Source: Bacillus cereus (lineage in GTDB: Bacteria; Bacillota; Bacilli; Bacillales; Bacillaceae_G). Taken from it: a DNA stretch of 64,000 nucleotides. The notes under the pieces are model-generated. The model did not search any database. It saw only the letters and a program-made list of their open reading frames with translations, and was not told the DNA's origin. The position numbers were made by a program, and so were the translations under genes. The stretch is from NCBI RefSeq assembly GCF_025917685.1, contig NZ_CP089518.1, forward strand, positions 4,279,001 through 4,343,000. The letters run 5' to 3'. This document shows, piece by piece, positions 8,888-17,485 of the stretch. Position 1 is the stretch's first letter. Every line of letters begins with the position of its first letter.

Positions 8888-9874
8888 ATGTCTACTGCTA
8901 CGCAAATAAATAAACGAGAGTTATTACAAGTACAAAACTTAAAACAATACTTCCCTATAAAAAAAGGGATTCTAGGACGTTCTATTAGCTATATTAAAGC
9001 GGTTGACGATATTAGCTTTACAATTTACGAAAAGGAAACTGTTAGTATTGTTGGTGAATCTGGTTGCGGAAAATCCACCACTGGGCGTGCAATATTGCGC
9101 CTTGATGAAGCAACAAGTGGAAAAATTATATTTCAAGATAAGGATTTACTAGAATTAAATAACTCAGCAATGCGAAAGATTAGAAAAGATTTACAAGTTA
9201 TTTTTCAAGATCCCTTCGCTTCTTTAAACCCTCGGCAAACTGTAGGGAGTATTTTAGAAGAAGCTATGACCATTCAAAACGTATGTCCAAAAGGAGAAAG
9301 GAAAGCAAAGGTTATTGAGTTACTCGGGAAAGTTGGTCTTCCACCTGATGCAGTGAAGCGCTATCCACATGAGTTTAGTGGCGGACAACGCCAAAGAATT
9401 GGAATTGCTCGCGCCTTAGCTGTTAATCCAAAACTCATCATTTGTGACGAAGCTGTCTCCGCCTTAGATGTTTCAGTGCAAGCACAAGTATTAAATTTAT
9501 TAAAGCAGTTGCAACAACAATATGGGTTAACATATTTATTCATCTCTCACGACTTAGCTGTCGTTCGTCACATATCAGATCGTATCATTGTAATGTACCT
9601 TGGTACCATTGTGGAGATTGCCGATAAACATTCTCTTTTTAACAATCCGCAACACCCTTACACAAAAGCGCTTCTCTCAGCAATTCCTACCATTAGTGCA
9701 GGAACGAAAAAAGAGCGTATTGAACTTAAAGGAGACCTGCCCTCTCCTTTAAACCCGCCAACAGGCTGTCGTTTTCATACTCGTTGTCCGTATGCCATTG
9801 AAAAATGCGCTACGCAGCAACCAAGTTTTCAATCTATAAGTGAAGATCATAAAGTAGCCTGTCATATCATTTGA
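8888..9874 (+). CDS. ABC transporter ATP-binding protein, DppF/OppF type
   Basis: A 328-residue ATPase, the second motor subunit. The start is ATG 8888 with TTGGAGG just before it; the same frame extends further upstream only as read-through of the overlapping dppD-like gene. It shows Walker [25 protein letters not shown], signature FSGGQRQRIGIARAL, Walker B LIICDEAVSALDVS, and FISHDLAVV. The C-terminal extension again has the cysteine pattern CRFHTRCPYAIEKC. The Walker B region reads DEAVSALD rather than DEPTSALD, which is common in this subfamily. Last gene of the ABC operon. Confidence 0.94.
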   Translation: MSTATQINKRELLQVQNLKQYFPIKKGILGRSISYIKAVDDISFTIYEKETVSIVGESGCGKSTTGRAILRLDEATSGKIIFQDKDLLELNNSAMRKIRKDLQVIFQDPFASLNPRQTVGSILEEAMTIQNVCPKGERKAKVIELLGKVGLPPDAVKRYPHEFSGGQRQRIGIARALAVNPKLIICDEAVSALDVSVQAQVLNLLKQLQQQYGLTYLFISHDLAVVRHISDRIIVMYLGTIVEIADKHSLFNNPQHPYTKALLSAIPTISAGTKKERIELKGDLPSPLNPPTGCRFHTRCPYAIEKCATQQPSFQSISEDHKVACHII

Positions 9875-9943
9875 TCCGAGTCTGAATAATAGAAATATTT
9901 ACAACACTTTAGTATAATAATAAAAAACAAGATTGAGGTATGT

Positions 9944-10717
9944 ATGTTAACTTATGAAGCATTTGCTGTATTAATAACTATACTTGTCTTAGCTCCAATT
10001 TTTGGAGCTATTATTTTATTATGTTTATTTATTTTTGAAAAACGAATCGACTTACTAGAAAGTGAAAAGAAAAAAATAGCACTAGAACGAGAGTTGCAAC
10101 AATCTTTATATCATCAACTTACTCAACAAATTCAGCCTCATTTTTTATTCAATACATTAAATACAATTTTAAGTTTAGCTCGTCTACAGAGAACAGATGA
10201 AGTTGTCAAATCACTCGAAATCTTTTCTCTATTTTTAAAAGGAAAATATAAAACAACAGATTTGTTAATTCCTATTTCTGAAGAACTAACCTATACGAAT
10301 TATTATATTGAGATTCAAAAAATGCGATTTCGCTCAAGGCTTTCAGTAAGCATTACCTCTTCTGAAGATTTACATAACGCCCATATTCCACCTTTCGTGA
10401 TTCAAACGTTGGTTGAGAATTCCTTTAAACATGGGCTAGAAAAAAAAGCTGGTCAAGCAATTTTAAATATTCATCTATACAATACAAATAACCGAATTAT
10501 ACTTCTAGTATCCGACAACGGTACTCAAAACGAACCATTTACTTCCCATACGGAAGAAAGCGGATACGGACTTGAAAATATAAAACAACGATTTCAGTTA
10601 TTCTTTCAAGAACAAACTACGTTCTCTTTCCTCTCTACAAAAGAGAACGGCACGAAAGTAGAAATCACATGGCCTTTCATCACAGAAAAAAACACAGAGG
10701 AGGTAATACAAAAATGA
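9944..10717 (+). CDS. LytS/YesM-family sensor histidine kinase with a single membrane helix
   Basis: A 257-residue histidine kinase. One membrane helix (about residues 5-29) is followed by a charged coiled region, the phosphoacceptor motif QIQPHFLFNTLNTILSL (His near residue 66), then the ATPase domain with the N box IPPFVIQTLVENSFKHGL, DNG and GYGLENIKQRF. There is no recognisable extracellular or PAS/GAF sensing domain, so it probably gets its signal from a partner protein. The stop overlaps the next start as ATGA (10714-10717), so kinase and regulator are translationally coupled. It starts 69 bp after the ABC operon and may be cotranscribed with it. Confidence 0.9.
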   Translation: MLTYEAFAVLITILVLAPIFGAIILLCLFIFEKRIDLLESEKKKIALERELQQSLYHQLTQQIQPHFLFNTLNTILSLARLQRTDEVVKSLEIFSLFLKGKYKTTDLLIPISEELTYTNYYIEIQKMRFRSRLSVSITSSEDLHNAHIPPFVIQTLVENSFKHGLEKKAGQAILNIHLYNTNNRIILLVSDNGTQNEPFTSHTEESGYGLENIKQRFQLFFQEQTTFSFLSTKENGTKVEITWPFITEKNTEEVIQK

Positions 10718-11409
10718 ACGTGCTATTAGTAGATGACGAACCACTGGAACTGGAACAATTAGAATTTCTTATCCACCGTCAGTTTCCTAATTGGACACTG
10801 CATCTAGCTTTAGATGCGGATGCAGCTTTAAGTATAAATGAAAAATTCTCGATTCATTTAGCACTTTTAGATATTCACCTTCCAGGCATATCCGGCCTAC
10901 AACTAGGTGAAAAATTAAAAAATAATAACTCTAACTTGGACATCATCATCGTAACCGCATATCAAAATTTCGATTATGCAAAACAATCTATTCGTCTAGG
11001 AGTTATTGACTACATAACAAAGCCAATTATAGAAAAAGAACTCATTGATGTATTACAAAAGTACAAAGGAGTTTCCAATACTCCTTCCTACTCACGTATT
11101 ATTCAAGATACATTAGACATCATCCATGAAACTTTTCATGACAAACTACACTTGGCAGACATCGCAGCTAAAGTACATACAAATCCGACTTATTTAAGCC
11201 GACGGTTCCATGAAGAAGTAGGTATTTCATTTTCCGGATATATCATGCAATATCGGATTGAAATGTCACAGAAATATTTAACGGAGCACCCTCATTGGTG
11301 TATCTCTCAAATCTCTGAACGATCTGGTTTTAATAGTCAGCATTATTTCAGTACTGTTTTTCGTAAAATGACCGGAATGACTCCGAAAGAATATAGAGGC
11401 GAGGGATAA
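10714..11409 (+). CDS. YesN-like response regulator with AraC DNA-binding domain
   Basis: A 231-residue response regulator. The receiver domain (about 1-118) has VDDEP, the phosphorylatable Asp in LALLDIHLPG, VTAYQNFDYAK and the conserved Lys in DYITKP. The C-terminal domain (about 125-230) is an AraC-type double helix-turn-helix ending with HYFSTVFRKMTGMTPKEYR. I placed the start at ATG 10714, where AGAGGAGG lies 8 bases upstream and the ATG overlaps the kinase stop. It is the cognate regulator of the preceding kinase. The likely target is the divergent ABC region at 5.7-6.0 kb, whose paired 21-bp-spaced boxes suit an AraC protein (inference). Confidence 0.93.
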   Translation: MNVLLVDDEPLELEQLEFLIHRQFPNWTLHLALDADAALSINEKFSIHLALLDIHLPGISGLQLGEKLKNNNSNLDIIIVTAYQNFDYAKQSIRLGVIDYITKPIIEKELIDVLQKYKGVSNTPSYSRIIQDTLDIIHETFHDKLHLADIAAKVHTNPTYLSRRFHEEVGISFSGYIMQYRIEMSQKYLTEHPHWCISQISERSGFNSQHYFSTVFRKMTGMTPKEYRGEG

Positions 11410-11412
11410 ATT

Positions 11413-12717
11413 GTGACGAAAAACAACTCAGCTTTCACACCTTTACAATTGGGTATCGGAACTGGTACTGTTCTTTTATTATCTAAATGGGTCGCAAGTA
11501 TATCGACGCTCGCTTTACCTGAATCTATTATCAATTATGGGCTAATCGCTGGTATTCTTTATGCGATGATTGGCCCTTTTACTCTTATTTTATTGGGGAT
11601 TTTAATAAAAAAAATACGTTCTACATTCCCAGAAGGAGAATCCATTCACGATTACTTATCTTATAAACTTTCTCACAAAGGATATATAATTGTATGCTCT
11701 TTCCTTGTTCTATTAAGTATAGAAAGTATGTTCATTCAAACGAAAGTTGCTAGTATTTTACTTAATGTTTTTTTTCATATTCCATATACATTGGGTTCTT
11801 TCCTTTTCATTACCCTTTGTACAATATTCGTAATGTTAAGTAACGCTAAGCTATTTACTAAAATGGCTATTATGCAAACTGTATTAATGTTTTCTACCAT
11901 GATCATTATTCCAATTTATTTTTTTGTGCAAGATGGCATTACCCATGTATACGATGGAATTCGCTTATATCACCCGTATTTGCTATTTTATGAAAATATA
12001 AACGGAATATATTTTCTTACTGCCGGCATTCTCATCGAAACAGGCAGAGTATTAATAAGCCCTGCATCTTGGGATAAAGCTTTCCGTATTCATCCTAAAA
12101 AAATCATTCCGACTTTTTTACTATCAGGATTTATATGGATTACCATCCCTTTGGCGTTCGCTTCTCTAATTATGATAGTTATCTTTAGTGGAAGCTTAGA
12201 TCATTTATACGATCTTCTAGCTCAACTTCCAAAAAAAATAGAATTTACCATTTTATTTTATCTACTCGTTATCGGCTCTTTAAGCGCAATAACTTCTAGT
12301 TTTATTTCTTGGATGCATGGATTTACTAAACTCATTCGAGATTTTATACCGATGATACGTACAAAAATAAATTTCAAATTATATACAGCTCATTTTATTT
12401 CTATAACTATCGGATTTTTAGCTTTTTTCATTACAATTACTACAAACTATACTATTTTAGAAATTATTTTTTTCTTTGGTATTCTTTATACATCTCTTAT
12501 CATCACAATATTATTCGTTATTTTCAGCAAACAAAAGATCAGCATCATTATACCGCTCATCTCGATTATTGGTACCCTTACCGGTTATGTAACTTACTTC
12601 TTAATCAGTCCTTTAGCGAGCATTTGGGTTAGTATAGCGGTTACTCTTTCACTAAGTATTTGTTATATGTTTTCACATTGGATACACCAACAATTCAACT
12701 ATAAAATGAAACAATAA
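11413..12717 (+). CDS. Predicted SSS-like (LeuT-fold) solute permease
   Basis: A 434-residue integral membrane protein with about 12 hydrophobic segments, starting at GTG 11413 only 3 bp after the response regulator stop, so it belongs to that operon. I do not recognise it as a named transporter. The segment SPASWDKAFRIHP resembles the QxYWQRAxAxKP loop of sodium:solute symporters, and the beginning (KWVASISTLALPESIINYGLIAG) also fits that family; a GerAB/APC relative is the alternative. It is shorter than typical 500-residue SSS proteins. Linked to a kinase without a sensor domain, it may be a transporter or a membrane signal sensor. Confidence 0.65.
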   Translation: MTKNNSAFTPLQLGIGTGTVLLLSKWVASISTLALPESIINYGLIAGILYAMIGPFTLILLGILIKKIRSTFPEGESIHDYLSYKLSHKGYIIVCSFLVLLSIESMFIQTKVASILLNVFFHIPYTLGSFLFITLCTIFVMLSNAKLFTKMAIMQTVLMFSTMIIIPIYFFVQDGITHVYDGIRLYHPYLLFYENINGIYFLTAGILIETGRVLISPASWDKAFRIHPKKIIPTFLLSGFIWITIPLAFASLIMIVIFSGSLDHLYDLLAQLPKKIEFTILFYLLVIGSLSAITSSFISWMHGFTKLIRDFIPMIRTKINFKLYTAHFISITIGFLAFFITITTNYTILEIIFFFGILYTSLIITILFVIFSKQKISIIIPLISIIGTLTGYVTYFLISPLASIWVSIAVTLSLSICYMFSHWIHQQFNYKMKQ

Positions 12718-12720
12718 TAT

Positions 12721-12766
12721 AAGGCCCTTTTGGTGGTTTAACTTTGCTACCTAAGGCCTTTTTTTA
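12721..12766 (+). terminator. Terminator after the kinase/regulator/permease genes
   Basis: AAGGCC (12721-12726) pairs with GGCCTT (12755-12760), with GGT/ACC inside the loop, followed by TTTTTTT. It lies 4 bp after the permease stop. Confidence 0.7.
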
Positions 12767-12946
12767 CTTTTATCGCAAACTATTGTACTGCGCTATAAAT
12801 TAGATTCATTGTTTATATAATCCCGTATCTAAATTGTAAAACACAGTTCACTTTATAAAAAATGTAATACAACCTCATAGTCTTCTCATAAAATTCCATA
12901 TAGAATAGAAGTATACAGTTTGCTATAAAAAGGAGTGGATTGGACA

Positions 12947-13132
12947 ATGTCAAAAAGATTATATAAATCCGAAACTGATAAAATGTTATTTGGTGTATGT
13001 GGTGGTTTAGGAGAATATTTTGATATTAGCTCTACTCTCATTCGCATACTTTGGGTTATTGCTATTTTATGTTTTGGAACGGGTTTTTTAGTTTATTTCA
13101 TTTGTTTATTACTTATGCCACGCTCTTACTAA
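12947..13132 (+). CDS. PspC-domain small membrane protein
   Basis: A 61-residue protein made of one PspC domain: KMLFGVCGGLGEYFDISSTLIRILWVI followed by a hydrophobic helix to residue 57 and MPRSY. PspC domains are membrane proteins of the envelope-stress (phage shock) response; single-domain copies are common in Bacillus. ATG 12947 follows AAAAGGAGTGG by 9 bases; an in-frame codon 12 bp further upstream has no better site. It stands alone between two terminators. Confidence 0.9.
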   Translation: MSKRLYKSETDKMLFGVCGGLGEYFDISSTLIRILWVIAILCFGTGFLVYFICLLLMPRSY

Positions 13133-13171
13133 TAACTTCATTCAATACATTTGAACAAAACGTATAAAAAA

Positions 13172-13197
13172 TCCCCTATAGTTTTTTCTATAGGGAA
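13172..13197. terminator. Bidirectional terminator between pspC-like and XRE genes
   Basis: CCCTATAG (13174-13181) and CTATAGGG (13188-13195) pair around a TTTTTT loop, with A-runs before and T-runs after, so it can serve both converging genes. Confidence 0.85.
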
Positions 13198-13202
13198 TTT
13201 TT

Positions 13203-13775
13203 TCATGAAGAGTATTTCATCGTTAAATGTAATACTGCCACTTCATCTTCTTCATTCTTATAACTATGTTTCTTATTCGCTTCAAATTGAATGGAGTCAA
13301 ACTCATTTAGCTCATACACATCATTCTCCACTTGAATAGATACTTTCCCTTTCATTACCGTTACAAGCTCAATAGCACCTTCATGATGAGCTTCCGGTTC
13401 ATATATACTATTCGCTCTTAAACAAGCACGGTGCATTTCCATCCCTGTTTCTTTCGTGTAACGGAACATCGTTTCTAAATGCCATGCTTGTCCTACATCT
13501 ACTGCAAATCCCTCTCCGCAGCGCGCAACAGCTACAGGTTCTCCAACAACCATTAATCTTGATAAAGGAATCGATAACCCTTTCGTTATTTTCCAAATGA
13601 CAGCTAACGTTGGATTCGTTTCCCCTCTTTCGATTTTTCCTAATGTCAATTTACTAACCCCTGTTTTTTGGGCTAATTCTTCTAAACTTAGTTTTTGTTC
13701 ATTTCGAATTTGTCTTAATAACTGACCTACTTGCTGGATCACTTCTTTTGTTTGCATATCCTCATTTTCTTTCAT
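13203..13775 (-). CDS. XRE-family regulator with C-terminal cupin domain
   Basis: A 190-residue repressor-type protein. Residues about 12-68 form an XRE helix-turn-helix (LRQIRNEQKLSLEELAQKTGVSKLTLGKIERGETNPTL), and residues about 115-188 form a cupin sensing domain (EGAIELVTVMKGKVSIQVEN ... FEANKKHSYKN). This XRE-cupin architecture usually controls a neighbouring transport or catabolic gene. Here the EmrE/DMT-type exporter is divergent 100 bp away, a likely target. The start ATG 13775 follows AAGGTGG. Confidence 0.92.
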   Translation of the reverse strand: MKENEDMQTKEVIQQVGQLLRQIRNEQKLSLEELAQKTGVSKLTLGKIERGETNPTLAVIWKITKGLSIPLSRLMVVGEPVAVARCGEGFAVDVGQAWHLETMFRYTKETGMEMHRACLRANSIYEPEAHHEGAIELVTVMKGKVSIQVENDVYELNEFDSIQFEANKKHSYKNEEDEVAVLHLTMKYSS

Positions 13776-13875
13776 CTATAAAACCACCTTAAAATATAAA
13801 ATAGTTTACTTTTATTGTACTTAAGTATATTATACTATACATAATTATTTAATTCCGAAAGGAGTGCTATATTTC

Positions 13876-14865
13876 ATGCGCGCAATATTATTAGGCCTTT
13901 TATCATCAGCCTTCTTTTCTGCAACCTTTATTATTAATAGAGCGATGAACGTATCTGGAACAAGCTGGGCTTGGACAGCTTCCTTCCGTTTTTTATTTGC
14001 TCTCCCTATTTTATTCCTTATCGTTTTATTTCGCAAAAACTTAAGGGGGTTATGGGCAGAGTTAAAGAAACATCCATTTGCATGGATCGGATGGGGTTCC
14101 GTTGCAGGGATTGGTTTCTATTCTTTATTAAGTTTCGCCGCTGTCTTCTCTCCAGCTTGGCTCGTTGCTGGAACTTGGCAAGTTACTATATTAGCAGGTT
14201 TGCTTTTATCGCCATTATTTTTCATTAAAATAGAAACAAAATCAGGTACAAAACTTGTACGTGGAAAAATTCCACTACGCAGTTTATACGTCGCTTTATT
14301 TATTTTACTTGGTGTAATTTGTATGCAAGCGACTGAAGCAGGCCACATTACAATGAATCAGTTCATTTCAGGCTTTTTACCTGTCGTTTTAGCAGCTTTC
14401 TTATATCCCTTCGGCAACCGAAAAATGATGGAACTTGTTGGCGGACGTCTTGATACATTCCAACGTGTATTAGGAATGGCAATTGGAAGTCTTCCTATTA
14501 CAATTCTCCTTGGGATATACGGATTTTCCACTACTGGTATTCCATCATCAACTCAAATGCTTCAAGGATTTTTGTTAGCACTATGTTCTGGAGTTATTGC
14601 GACGATGACATTTTTCTTTGCTACTGATTTAGCAAAAGACAATCTTGCTTTACTTGGAGCTGTTGAAGCAACACAAGCTGGAACGATGGTCTTTACCGTG
14701 CTTGGTGAGATTATTTTCTTAAATGGTTCATTCCCTAGTGGTCTGTCACTGATTGGGATGATTATTATCATGTTAGGAATGGTCGTAAATAGCGTTTTAA
14801 ACCGTTCTGTTCCAGTTATTAAACAAAAAAATCGGCATAAAAATAGATATGGTTCTTCTTCATAG
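13876..14865 (+). CDS. Multidrug-resistance/DMT efflux transporter (EmrE-like family)
   Basis: A 329-residue membrane protein with about ten helices, matching the family labelled putative multidrug resistance efflux transporter within the DMT superfamily. N-terminal LLGLLSSAFFSATFIINRAMNVSGTSWAWTASFRF is typical. ATG 13876 is 8-10 bases after AAAGGAGTG and is preferred to a TTG further upstream. The divergent XRE-cupin regulator probably controls it. The last codons lie inside the terminator hairpin. Substrate unknown. Confidence 0.85.
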   Translation: MRAILLGLLSSAFFSATFIINRAMNVSGTSWAWTASFRFLFALPILFLIVLFRKNLRGLWAELKKHPFAWIGWGSVAGIGFYSLLSFAAVFSPAWLVAGTWQVTILAGLLLSPLFFIKIETKSGTKLVRGKIPLRSLYVALFILLGVICMQATEAGHITMNQFISGFLPVVLAAFLYPFGNRKMMELVGGRLDTFQRVLGMAIGSLPITILLGIYGFSTTGIPSSTQMLQGFLLALCSGVIATMTFFFATDLAKDNLALLGAVEATQAGTMVFTVLGEIIFLNGSFPSGLSLIGMIIIMLGMVVNSVLNRSVPVIKQKNRHKNRYGSSS

Positions 14866-14880
14866 AACCATATCTATTTT
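14840..14880 (+). terminator. Terminator whose 5' arm lies inside the coding sequence
   Basis: A 16-bp arm (14840-14855) pairs with 14865-14880, followed by TATTGTCTCC. The arm codes for the last residues of the exporter, and the stop codon (14863-14865) is in the loop. Confidence 0.8.
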
Positions 14881-14982
14881 TATTGTCTCCCTATTTCGCC
14901 TTATCAGAATAGTATTTCATTAGCTGTTTATACTAAAACTTATGTTATAATACGTTTCATGCGCATTAATAGGAGGTAAATT

Positions 14983-15648
14983 ATGTTAAAAAAAGCAATC
15001 GCTGAATTTATTGGTACATTTGTACTTGTATTATTCGGAACTGGAGTAGCTGTTACTGGCGGCGGAATTGAAGGAATTGGAACACTAGGTATCGCTATGG
15101 CTTTCGGTCTATCTATTGTAGCTATGGCATATAGCATTGGAACAATTTCTGGATGTCACATTAACCCAGCAGTATCAATCGCTATGTTCATCAACAAAAG
15201 AATGAACGCTATGGAACTTTGTTATTATGTATTAGCTCAAATTTTAGGTGGTTTATTAGGAACTGCAACGTTAGTAACAATTTTACGCTCTGCTAAAACA
15301 CCTTTAGATAATTTAGGACAAAATAGTTTTGGAACTCTTGGTTTATCTGGAGCATTTCTAGTTGAATTCATTTTAACTTTCGTATTTGTTTTAGTTATCG
15401 TTGCTGTAACTGGTAAAAAAGGAAGTTCTTCTTTAGCTGGACTAGTAATTGGTTTCACATTAGTATTAATTCACTTATTAGGCATTCCGTTAACTGGAAC
15501 ATCTGTTAACCCAGCTCGTAGTATCGCACCAGCTCTATTCGCTGGCGGAGAAGCACTTTCTCAACTATGGGTATTCATCGTTGCCCCAATTCTTGGTGGT
15601 ATCGTAGCAGCTGTTGTAGGAAAGTTTATTTTAAATACTGAAAAATAG
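14983..15648 (+). CDS. aqpZ: Aquaporin (water channel, AqpZ type)
   Basis: A 221-residue six-helix channel with the two NPA half-helices: HINPAVSIAMF (near residue 61) and SVNPARSIAPAL (near residue 176). The selectivity-filter His in LVLIHLLGIP and the Arg of NPAR match E. coli AqpZ rather than glycerol facilitators, so it should conduct mainly water. ATG 14983 has AGGAGG 7 bases upstream, and the gene is monocistronic between two terminators. Confidence 0.93.
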   Translation: MLKKAIAEFIGTFVLVLFGTGVAVTGGGIEGIGTLGIAMAFGLSIVAMAYSIGTISGCHINPAVSIAMFINKRMNAMELCYYVLAQILGGLLGTATLVTILRSAKTPLDNLGQNSFGTLGLSGAFLVEFILTFVFVLVIVAVTGKKGSSSLAGLVIGFTLVLIHLLGIPLTGTSVNPARSIAPALFAGGEALSQLWVFIVAPILGGIVAAVVGKFILNTEK

Positions 15649-15670
15649 AATTTTCAATATTTCCGAATAA

Positions 15671-15707
15671 AAAAAGCGAGCCCTCATTATGAGGAAGCTC
15701 GCTTTTT
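15671..15707. terminator. Bidirectional terminator between aquaporin and Rrf2 genes
   Basis: AAAAAGCGAGC (15671-15681) pairs with GCTCGCTTTTT (15697-15707), with an inner CCTC/GAGG stem. It serves both converging genes; the Rrf2 stop lies in its right arm. Confidence 0.85.
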
Positions 15708-16138
15708 TATTTTTTAATTTTCGACTTTAAATTTGTAACTAACTGCTCTACCGTTACATTTGCAAGTACGTTTTCCATCGCTTCTTGCGATTGCATTAAA
15801 ACAATCTCTAATACCGATTGAATATTAGCTCCTACTGGACATTCAATGTTGGGATTTTCATGGAAAGAAAATAGATGTCCTTCTTCTACAACTTCCACAG
15901 CTTTATATACATCAAGTAATGTAATTTCATCTAAATCACGAGCAAGTGTCGTACCACCTTTACCAGCTTGTACATCAACAAGTCCTGCTCTCTTCAACAT
16001 TCCTGTAATGCGACGAATCACAACTGGATTTGTATTCACACTACCAGCAATCCATTCAGAGGTACAGCGAGAGTTTCGATCTATCGCAAGTAACGTTAAC
16101 ATATGAACACCTACTGTAAAACGACTACTAATTCCCAT
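15707..16138 (-). CDS. Rrf2-family transcriptional regulator (YwnA-like)
   Basis: A 143-residue winged-helix regulator. The start MGISSRFTVGVHMLTLLA at ATG 16138 follows AAGGAGGG; the longer reading would place that ribosome site inside the coding sequence. The helix-turn-helix region is TSEWIAGSVNTNPVVIRRITGMLKRAGLV, and the wing carries the family motif GKGGTTLARDL. It has only two cysteines (RCTSEW and IECPVG), not the three-cysteine cluster of NsrR/IscR, so it is unlikely to bind an iron-sulfur cluster. A thiol-based or other redox role like YwnA is possible. Confidence 0.88.
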   Translation of the reverse strand: MGISSRFTVGVHMLTLLAIDRNSRCTSEWIAGSVNTNPVVIRRITGMLKRAGLVDVQAGKGGTTLARDLDEITLLDVYKAVEVVEEGHLFSFHENPNIECPVGANIQSVLEIVLMQSQEAMENVLANVTVEQLVTNLKSKIKK

Positions 16139-16217
16139 CTGCACACCCTCCTTTTTATTCATTCTATTAAAAGACAACTCTTATTATTATATACTATTTT
16201 TAATTTATACATAAAGA

Positions 16218-16250
16218 AAAAGCATGATTCCATTAGAAAATCATGCTTTT
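16218..16250 (-). terminator. Terminator after the YhaQP-like operon
   Basis: A 12-bp stem (AAAAGCATGATT 16218-16229 with AATCATGCTTTT 16239-16250), followed on the minus strand by TCTTTATG. It ends transcription 7 bp after the permease stop. Confidence 0.75.
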
Positions 16251-16256
16251 CTCCCA

Positions 16257-17483
16257 TTATTGACGCTTTATAAATTTCGCTAAATCTTTAAACTTCACTT
16301 TGTCGGAGTAATTCATTACACCGTTTACGTAGATACGGCTTGTAACAGCGTTTAATATACCGATTGTCGCCAATAAGACTACTAATGTTATCGTAATTTC
16401 CAACATACCTGCTTCACCAGCTACAATCCGTGAAAATGTGACCATAGGAGTAAAGAACGGAACATATGAACTTACAACAACGATAGTACTATTCGGATCA
16501 CTTAATGATTTAATACTAATAAAGAATGCAGCCATGATTAAAATCATTACTGGGAAAGATACAGCTTGTAAATCCTCCGTCTTAGACACGACAGCTCCAG
16601 CAGCTGCATACATCATCGCATATAGTAAATACCCCGTAATGAAATACACAAGGAACATGCTTATAACCTTTGCATCTAATTTGGTAAAGTCAATTGGAAT
16701 ACCAAATAATGAGGCACTTTCTAAATCGACCCAACCTAACAAATAAGGAATAAGGTAACCACACGCCAATATTACAAGTTGCAATAACGCCGTTGAAACA
16801 ACCGCTAAGATTTTCGCATACATCATCGTAAGTGGCTTTACTTTCGGAAGCATTACTTCCATTACACGTGACGCCTTTTCAGATGCAATATTCATTGCAA
16901 TTGTATTTCCGAAAGCTACAATAAACATATACAAAGCAAATGTAAAGAAATACGCAATTCCGAAAGAAGATGTACGATCTTTTATCGCTTCTTGCTTCAC
17001 TTGAATTTCTGCTTGTAATTGCTGCGCAATTTCTGGTGAAACATTATTTTTTGCAATCGTCACCATCGTATATTGTTGTTTTAAATAGCCTGCCATAATT
17101 GCAGAAGTTGCTTGGCTTGGAAATCCATTATACATATATGTAACCGCTGGAGTCCCATCCTTTTCCATCACATGGAATAGACCATCTAAATCACCTTCTT
17201 CTACTTGCTTATGCAGTTTATCAAAATCATCCTTTGAACCAACCGTTATTTTTGCTGATGGCAATAGCTTATTTAGCTCTTCTTTTTGTACTTTGTATGT
17301 GGAGCTCTCTACTACAACTGCAATTTTATCTTTATCCTTATTTTTATCATCACCTGAAGTAAAATGATTAAATGCAAAAATCCCAAACACAACTAAAAAT
17401 AAAATCGCACTCGTAATTAATGATTTTTTAGATAAAAACGCTTCCCTAAAATAAAATGAAAATACATGAGAAAATTTACGCAT
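16257..17483 (-). CDS. ABC-2 type exporter permease (YhaP/NatB-like)
   Basis: A 408-residue permease. One N-terminal helix (about 22-42) is followed by a roughly 130-residue extracellular region (VVVESSTYKVQKEELNKLL ...) and then about five helices from residue 170 on, the ABC-2/NatB layout. Length fits B. subtilis YhaP (about 419). It is encoded 2 bp after its ATPase. Relatives export sodium or peptides, or help in stress resistance; the substrate is not evident. Confidence 0.88.
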   Translation of the reverse strand: MRKFSHVFSFYFREAFLSKKSLITSAILFLVVFGIFAFNHFTSGDDKNKDKDKIAVVVESSTYKVQKEELNKLLPSAKITVGSKDDFDKLHKQVEEGDLDGLFHVMEKDGTPAVTYMYNGFPSQATSAIMAGYLKQQYTMVTIAKNNVSPEIAQQLQAEIQVKQEAIKDRTSSFGIAYFFTFALYMFIVAFGNTIAMNIASEKASRVMEVMLPKVKPLTMMYAKILAVVSTALLQLVILACGYLIPYLLGWVDLESASLFGIPIDFTKLDAKVISMFLVYFITGYLLYAMMYAAAGAVVSKTEDLQAVSFPVMILIMAAFFISIKSLSDPNSTIVVVSSYVPFFTPMVTFSRIVAGEAGMLEITITLVVLLATIGILNAVTSRIYVNGVMNYSDKVKFKDLAKFIKRQ

Positions 17484-17485
17484 CG

